A stretch of 64,000 nt of DNA, taken from contig CM039123.1 of the NCBI GenBank assembly GCA_022036555.1, forward strand, positions 8,991,217 to 9,055,216. The letters run 5' to 3'. The notes below the pieces were generated by a model that was not told where the DNA came from, ran no database searches, and saw only the letters and a program-made list of their open reading frames with translations. The DNA is from Microstegium vimineum. Lineage: Eukaryota; Streptophyta; Magnoliopsida; Poales; Poaceae. Below, one piece after another: positions 57,849 to 64,000 of the stretch (position 1 is the first letter of the stretch; each line of letters opens with the position of its first letter). The position numbers were made by a program, and so were the translations under genes.

Positions 57849-59180
57849 TGTCTATATATGTCCTGCTCTCTCTCGCTCCCTCTCTGGATTCTGGAATCAG
57901 GAGAGTGTTTCCCTCCATCCCTCCCTCTCTCTCTCTGCTTGGGCAATTAGCATGAGAAGGGAGGGCAAGGCTCTACTTTCTTGTAGCCGCAGTCTGAATG
58001 ATGCACATGGGGAGGTGAGAAAGGTACATGTAGTAGTAGAGGATGGAGGAGTGTAGTAGTAAAAAAAAAGGAGAAGGGAGCGAGGGGGGCATGGTCCATG
58101 GTAGGGATCAGACATGTCCAGAGGACCGGAGCCCACGTTGCATGCACCATATGCTTCCCATTTTGCACCCGGCCGGACCCTTTCATCTGCTCGATCTTTT
58201 CGTTTTTACCACTTCTACTATTGACTTTTCTCCTGGCTAGTTAGCTACCGAGCTCTTGTCCACGGTAAAAGTCTCCAATCCTGTGACCAGTAGGCCAGCA
58301 GCTAATATAGTAGAGGCGCTAGACAAGTCCCATTCCCCTCCCACGAACCGATTTTTATTTGTAAAGAAAAAGAGAAGGATGATAAAGCGGTGGTGGCAAT
58401 AATGCAACCTCGCTCTTGCATTGATCCGTGTAAAAATGTAAATTCGCACATGCCACTCATGATGAGCTATACTCCTATATGCAAGAGCGTAGTACGTAGC
58501 AGCTAGCACTTCGTACAACAACAACATGTGTGGTAGCGTAGTACTAGGCTGGCTGCAGCTAGCAGCAGCAGCACGCACTCCACACAACAACAACAGTGTG
58601 CCACTCACTCGAACACCGGCGGCAGCTTTTCTAATGATTAGGAAAGGTAGCAGAGCCCAGAGGGCAAGAACCAACGGATGGGATGAGCTAGCTACGGAGA
58701 GGGACATTCCGAGCCCAGTAAAAAAAAAAAGGGTTTCCCCTTTTTCTCATTCGCTTCGCTTCCATCAGTGACTGACTGACAGAGCGGGAGAGCTGTGCAT
58801 GGCAACGGCAAACTCTCATGCAGACGCAGGGGGTCGGCGCAGAAGATTCTCTTCTTCTAGTACTCCAGCCTCAGTGCCCAGTGCCCAGTGCTGGTACGCG
58901 TACGAACGACGGCGTACGCGCAGGGAGGAGGTGGCAGCAGTAAAAGATGCGTACGTACTCATACAGAGTACTGGATGTGGTGAAAAGCTAGGGTGGTGAA
59001 AGAAAAGGCACGGCGGCGTACGAATTCACTGCGCGGCAGCATGCATGTGCGGTGACTCCACGCTTCACGAGGCGCTGTTACTCGCGGTCGCGCCCGGGGA
59101 GCCTGGCTACACGAACACGGGTGCCGCTACACGGGATTTTATCGATTAATCACTCAGGCGCCCGGCTTCTGGCTACATAT
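57847..59180. other. Unassigned region, leader-like but without CDS
   Basis: CT-rich stretches and mixed GC patches occur, with ORFs below 160 codons and no recognisable domain. I checked for common plant microRNA sequences by eye and saw none. No gene is supported. Confidence 0.4.
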
Positions 59181-59183
59181 TTA

Positions 59184-59491
59184 GGGCCTCTTTGAATCAC
59201 AGGATAGGAAATGTACAGGGATAGAAAAACCTTAGGAATCCAAATGTCATACTTCTCCATTCCTATAACTGAAAAGAAGGCCTTTGGCAGGAGCAAAGGT
59301 GAAACATAGGGAATTTTCCATGAAGTCTGAGCTCATGTTTTTTTTCTCCTATGGAATAGAGCTATAGGACTCTAATCCTATGGAACACTTCCTTTGTTTT
59401 TCCTATGAACCAAATGCTAGGAAAGGAAAATTTTCTTAGGAAATCCAATCCTACAAAATTCCTTTGTCCATCCAATGAACCAAATAGGCCC
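59184..59491. mobile_element. Tourist/PIF-Harbinger-like MITE with TTA duplication
   Basis: TTA|GGGCCTCTTTG at the left and CAAATAGGCCC|TTA at the right form inverted ends with a TTA target duplication. The interior (tatggaac, tcctatgaaccaaat) is of the type common in grass Tourist-like elements. Length is 308 bp, non-coding. Confidence 0.75.
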
Positions 59492-59667
59492 TTACTATTC
59501 AAAATACTGTTCGTAAAAGTCATTTTTATCTCCCCTCTCCTCTTACATAACAAGTGGGAGCAGGAAAAGTCAATTTTTTTAGCTTCATCTGCTCCCACTG
59601 GCTCTGTGTGAGAAGAATAGAGGAGAGATAAAAACGACTCCTGTAAACAGTAAGTGAATACGAGCCC
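59487..59667. mobile_element. Foldback MITE with long arms
   Basis: The left arm actgttcgtaaaagtcattttt...gtgggagcag pairs with the right arm ctgctcccac...aaaaacgactcctgtaaacagt. The outer ends ggcccttactattc and gaatacgagccc also pair. The loop is about 25 bases. It abuts or shares ggccc with the preceding Tourist-like element. The superfamily is not resolved. Confidence 0.65.
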
Positions 59668-61397
59668 TGCCAAATGGGGTCTCAATCTCAAGCTATATTT
59701 ACAAGTCAATAAATTTTTTTGGAGAGTCAAGACATTTAAAGTTGACTAAATTTATATAATAATACAAAGTATAATATACTAACTAAGTATCATTAGATTT
59801 TTCATCAATTATATTTTCATAGTGTATCTATTTGATGTCATAAATCTTCATAATTTTCTCTATAATTTTAATAAAAATTGACATCCTTGACCTTTTAAGA
59901 TTCTTAGAATAATTTGGTAATTTAGAATGAAAGGAGTATTAATCATGCTAATGACTCTGCCGCTGTCATGCAAACGGTACTGTGATTCACATCATGTTTG
60001 TTTATTTTATTTAATATTTCCTCTGTTCCTTGTCTCTAAAAGGTGTTACTATGATATACATGCAAGTTAAAATGCTTCACAATTCTAATAGTGTTCACAT
60101 TTATAGCTCTAAATTAATTTATTATAAAAATATATTTTGTAATGAATCTAAGGATCCATTTGGATCTTTTAATCTGAAGGAATTGAAATCTACTATAATA
60201 ACTTTGACTATTTGGCTTCAAATTTAACTTTCCACCACTGTCTCAAATTCATAGGGTAAGAGATGAAATCATAAAAATTGATTCTATAAATCACCGTGCT
60301 ATAATCCTACTCTACAACTATAATTATCTTTCTTATATGACTAACAGTAATATCTCCCTTATATGGCTAACTATAATTAGAATAAATTCAATTCCAAAGA
60401 TCGGACCTAATGATATTTATTTGATAATTATATATATTTATATTTTTTATCTATTATTTGTCAAACTTTTTTTTAAAAAATTGCATTCTTTTGGTACTGA
60501 GGGAATACAAAAGCTATTCTTCTTCTATAAGAAAGCTACATGAAAAGCGGGCTAATGGATATGGTCACGTCGCCTGTGAACCCTTTAGCCGTTAGATCGA
60601 GCGTTCATGTGATCTAGTATGTCCAATTGCCGGTCGGTTCGGGTGTTGACCCATTACAGACCTTCCCAATGGCTGCCCATCATGCAGAGGAGAGAGAGCC
60701 ACCCGCCGTGTGGCGCAACCTCGCTTGCCCTGGCCGTCCTCTGCCACCCCTTGACCTCCCTCCTACTCCCGGCGCGGTCGAGTGGGCCTGTAGCCCCAGC
60801 GCAGGCGGGGCACGAGCACCATAGGTGCGTCGTTCCCGGTGATCCCGGTGCAGGCGGGGTACGGGCGCGGCAACCGTACCTCGGCCGCTCCGGTCTCGAA
60901 CATCCCAGCGCGGATAGGAGCCCCTGCGACCAAGTTGCGGAAGTGGCGGCTCCAGCCACCCCGTCACAGGCATGAAGCTCGAGCACTGCAGCCCCGACGG
61001 GCCCCTCCCATGGCGAAGGTGTCGGTTGTCCATCACAGCTAGGCTCCAGTCGTCGTCATTCATTCGCTCTCCCCAGCCTCGGTCTCCCTGTCCCCCTCGT
61101 CCTATGAACCGCCAGTGGCCACGGGGCTCCTCCGCCGACCCTTGAAGGATGATACTATGGTTCAATCCAAGCTAACTAACAGAACGTCTCCCCACTTGCA
61201 CCTTGACAAAATTGTTTCCCCAGCTATAGCATTTCTTGGTTCGATTTGTCTCTTCCATTTTAGCTTAAACCTCTTGAGTACAATAAAGGCCAATTGATGT
61301 GGATGTTTAAAGCAGATATTAGCTCATCCTTGAAACAATACGTTATTTGATTCACGTATCTTTTTTATATATAAATCACACAAATCGGATGTGCACC
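59668..61397. other. Unassigned DNA, AT-rich then GC-rich
   Basis: 59670-60600 is AT-rich with no gene. 60620-61170 is GC-rich with overlapping ORFs on both strands and no domain. I see no support for a coding gene. Confidence 0.45.
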
Positions 61398-61405
61398 GCT
61401 ATAGT

Positions 61406-62116
61406 TGTCCAAACGGGCCGCCCAAGCATGATACACCACTAGCATGGTGAAGCACGACACGGTGGCGCCACCATGCCACGCCTGATAGTGCCACCGTGCT
61501 GGCACCTCGTCCCAGGCATGTCCTATAGCCGGTTAGCCGTGCCGTGCTTGTTGGCACGACAGCCCATCCTGCCATGTCGACCTAAGGACACAACACCCGC
61601 TCCATCGTTGCCGCTCATGGTGGCCGTGGGAGTCGTGCCCACGTGGAGCCACGCCACGTCATCGAGTGATGTCGTGCCATCGTCGTCGCACCCGACCGTG
61701 TGGGGCAGCGCCGCCGCCGCGTTATGTTGCGCTGCTACCGTCACAAGCGCTGGCATCGCACGCACCCGCGTGAGGTTGCGCTGGTGCCGCCGTAATGTGC
61801 GCCCGGCCACCCGCTCGAGCCGTGCCCGTGCCCCTATAGCAGGATAGAAGGGATGCGGGTGGTACGACTGGGAGAAGGGAAAAATTCCCTGATATCATAC
61901 AATGATGGGAAATAATCGAGCCGTCGTCGTGCCAGCCCACTAGTCATTATGTGCCCGTGCCGACACTGTGGGCCAGAGTTGCTGCCCAGGCACGGCACTA
62001 TGCTCATGCTCGTGCCAGCATGGGCACTACGACCTTCATATGCCGTGTCGTGTTCGGGCCGTGCTTTTTTTCAGACTGTGCCCGTGCTAGCCCATCGGGT
62101 CTGGTCCATTTGGAAA
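61406..62116. mobile_element. hAT-like non-autonomous element with 8-bp target duplication
   Basis: The left end is GCTATAGT|TGTCCAAACGGGCC and the right end GGTCCATTTGGAAA|TCTATAGT. The termini are imperfect inverted repeats, and the flanks match at seven of eight bases, the duplication size of hAT elements. The interior is rich in GGCACG/CGTGCC units. ORFs inside (for example 61473-61847) follow these repeats and match no transposase. Confidence 0.55.
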
Positions 62117-62124
62117 TCTATAGT

Positions 62125-62690
62125 GCACGCCAGCCAGCGATGAACTGTATGTGCATTATTGACAACTATAGCGCACAGGAGATGTTCGACAAAATTCCCA
62201 TAAGGTAAACAGCACATGCTTTTGTCTCCATGTGTATACCATGAATCAATGCTTGTTGGGGCTGTCTTTGTGATCTTGTTTGCAGTACTGATTCTAGCCA
62301 GTCCTCTTGTACTGACTGTTTGATAGCTACTAATGTGTGTGAAATGTCTGTGATACTTGCTATATTTATGATTTAGCAACTAGCAATAGCTTGGTCACTG
62401 TGAGGAAGAAAGAGGTAGGGGCAAAAAAGACATTTCACAACACTTCGAAATCCATAAATGGATGTTTTATTGGACGCCACCGGCAAATTTTCTGAGAACT
62501 AAAGGGTCCTCCAGTGAATCACTCTATTTTCGGTGTGCAGCAATAAAGAGAGGTCATTTTCAGTGTTTAGGAGCAAAATTTCCCCTAGTTACTATAGTAT
62601 TGTTCATATTCAAACGGTGACTTCAATCTACGTGGTAGAATATACCCCGTATATATATCAAGGTTTACCCATGTGAATTGTTAATATTTA
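62125..62690. other. Unassigned intergenic DNA
   Basis: I see no feature apart from the TA at 62689-62690, the left target duplicate of the next MITE. Confidence 0.5.
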
Positions 62691-62955
62691 CTCCCTCTGT
62701 GGTCATAATTGAAGACGTCGTAACATTTAAAATTTGTATAAAAAAACTTGACGTTTTAGCCTTCTCAGAAGCAGCAGCCTAGGCAGTGCAGGTGCGGCAG
62801 CCTAGCCAGTGCTGCACCTCCTCTCCCACACATCCAATCGGCAGCAGCTTTTGGTCACATCCTGGATTGCAGTGTAGGGGTAACAGGATCACTTGCTCTG
62901 TTTCTTGGTAGTGCTTCCAATTGCTAGAACGACTAGAATTTTGAGACGGAGGGAG
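62691..62955. mobile_element. Stowaway-like MITE with TA duplication
   Basis: TA|CTCCCTCTGTGGTCATAATT at the left and AATTTTGAGACGGAGGGAG|TA at the right match the Stowaway terminal consensus CTCCCTCCGT. Length is 265 bp, non-coding. Confidence 0.8.
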
Positions 62956-63397
62956 TACTTAGACTAATTAGCCTACTAGGCTCAATATGTAACATGAAAA
63001 TCCCAATTTCCTAAATGGCATAACGTGTTGAAACGATACGATGGCCTTTTAATTTGACAGCTAGCTTGCTACTCCAACTTGCATGTTTCTTGAGAATCTT
63101 CTGATCCAGAATAGGAGTAGGATTGAACTTGTCAAAAACCAGAAATACTTGCGCCAGCATCACTTACCCGGAGTAGCTACCTACTCGTACTGCAACTGCA
63201 AGCATCAGAATCGTACCGGGCACAGCAGAGAGGGGAGCAGGGGCGTATGGCAGGGAAAAGTACGGTTGTCCGCGCTCACGCATGCCAAGACTTTGAGCGC
63301 TTACCAAACATCCATGCGCTCCCGCGACATGACTAGCTATAGCAGTATACTACAACCAAACTCTTGTTGGATCTATCTGCTCAAGGTGAGGAGGCTA
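62956..63397. other. Unassigned intergenic DNA
   Basis: A 165-codon ORF from 63083 crosses the following tandem repeat and has no domain. I do not support it. Confidence 0.45.
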
Positions 63398-63480
63398 CCT
63401 GCATGCTGTACTTTTTTTCTTTGTGAAATTAACCTGCATGCTGTACTTTTTTTCTTTGTGAAATTAACCTGCATGCTGTA
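63398..63480. repeat. 35-bp tandem repeat, 2.4 copies
   Basis: The unit cctgcatgctgtactttt... restarts at 63398, 63433 and 63468. The first two units are identical, so the duplication is recent or artefactual. Confidence 0.9.
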
Positions 63481-63698
63481 CATTTGCCAATTACCACAGT
63501 ACAAAGCATGTGTATGCATGCATGGGTCGATCCCGATCTATCTATCACTTGAAAGGATCCATCACGTGACCAGCACGTAAATTTTGCGTTTTTGCTAGAT
63601 CTCGATCTTAGCTCCAATGCACAATTTTCTCAAAAACAAAGCAAATAAAAAAAACTCCAATCATAATTCAATCCCAGCGTTTTTAATCTTCAGATGAC

Positions 63699-63720
63699 CT
63701 CTCTCTCTCTCTCTCTCTCT
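63699..63720. repeat. (CT)11 microsatellite
   Basis: Eleven CT dinucleotides occur in a row. Confidence 0.9.
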
Positions 63721-64000
63721 CCAAAAGAAAAGAAGGCTTCAATCTTTTAGCCTTCAGAGTGAGCAAAATAATATTGAAATTAAAATATACAGGTTGCACA
63801 AAAACTAGTACTAGTGTGGTAGCTTTGAGTGCACAGCAATCTACTGCTATTTTGACACATTGTTGGAAAAAAATCTTACTTTACTCGCAAAACGATTATA
63901 CTTTGCATCTCGATACTAGTGGTCTCAATGGTTAGGTGGTGATGTTTAATTGGAGTCAATGGTTTAGTTAATCCATAGATATTTGTAGCTAATCAGCTAA
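63721..64000. other. Unassigned DNA to window end
   Basis: AT-rich, no supportable feature. Confidence 0.5.

Noticed and set aside
57676..58056. 126-codon ORF
   Set aside because: Its core is translation of the TC/AC microsatellite.
60619..61165. Overlapping ORFs of 110-160 codons on both strands
   Set aside because: GC-rich DNA without domains or codon bias that favours a strand; no evidence of a gene.
61473..61847. 124-codon ORF
   Set aside because: It lies inside the hAT-like element and is made of its GC-rich subterminal repeats.

Overview
The window looks like plant nuclear DNA from a grass (Poaceae). It has a nest of Ty3/gypsy and Ty1/copia LTR retrotransposons, several MITE families with TTA, TA or 8-bp target duplications, a Cassandra-type element carrying 5S rRNA sequence, and one GC-rich host gene with plant introns. 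I cannot name the species. There are no operons, CRISPR arrays, rRNA genes or intact tRNA genes.

Left half (1-42.2 kb), nested retrotransposons. An old Ty1/copia element lies on the minus strand and is in pieces: 3' LTR ~8.6-9.78 kb, RNase H 9.83-10.31 kb, RT and integrase end 16.23-17.86 kb, gag 28.83-29.57 kb, leader to 29.99 kb and again after 38.6 kb. A young, pol-less gypsy element with only a gag gene (TR-GAG type, 10311-16224, 5-bp target duplication GAACA) sits between its RT and RNase H. An Athila/Tat-like gypsy element (19098-28809) has LTRs, a tRNA-Asp primer site, a decayed gag-protease and a separate ATHILA-type ORF, but no reverse transcriptase or integrase. A Maximus/SIRE-like copia element (29993-38593, minus strand, target duplication CCCAC) keeps RT-RNase H and a long downstream env-position ORF; its gag, protease and integrase are deleted. 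Bases 1-6123 repeat 12471-18646, including the nested junctions, and differ mostly by one-base homopolymer indels that turn into dense noise. This may be an assembly artefact. Decayed LTR remnants fill 38.6-42.2 kb.

Right half (42.2-64 kb) is lower-copy DNA around one host gene. This gene (51908-55232, plus strand, three exons) encodes a GT-2-type trihelix transcription factor of about 804 residues, with one apparent missing base in the first trihelix domain. Its flanks hold a Cassandra element, a tRNA-derived SINE fragment, at least five MITE-like elements, a ~460-bp degenerate tandem repeat, microsatellites and a 24-base poly-C run.

Most interesting signal: in two unrelated retrotransposons, a short GC-rich self-complementary motif recurs both upstream of the LTR TATA box and upstream of the separate downstream ORF. 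In the Athila-like element it is the palindrome GGTCGGCCGACC (seven exact copies); in the SIRE-like element it is clustered GACGGACG/CGTCCG units. In the first case the downstream ORF also has its own TATA box and pyrimidine-rich leader. This suggests that a promoter module is duplicated ahead of the downstream gene. That is my inference and needs transcript 5'-end data.
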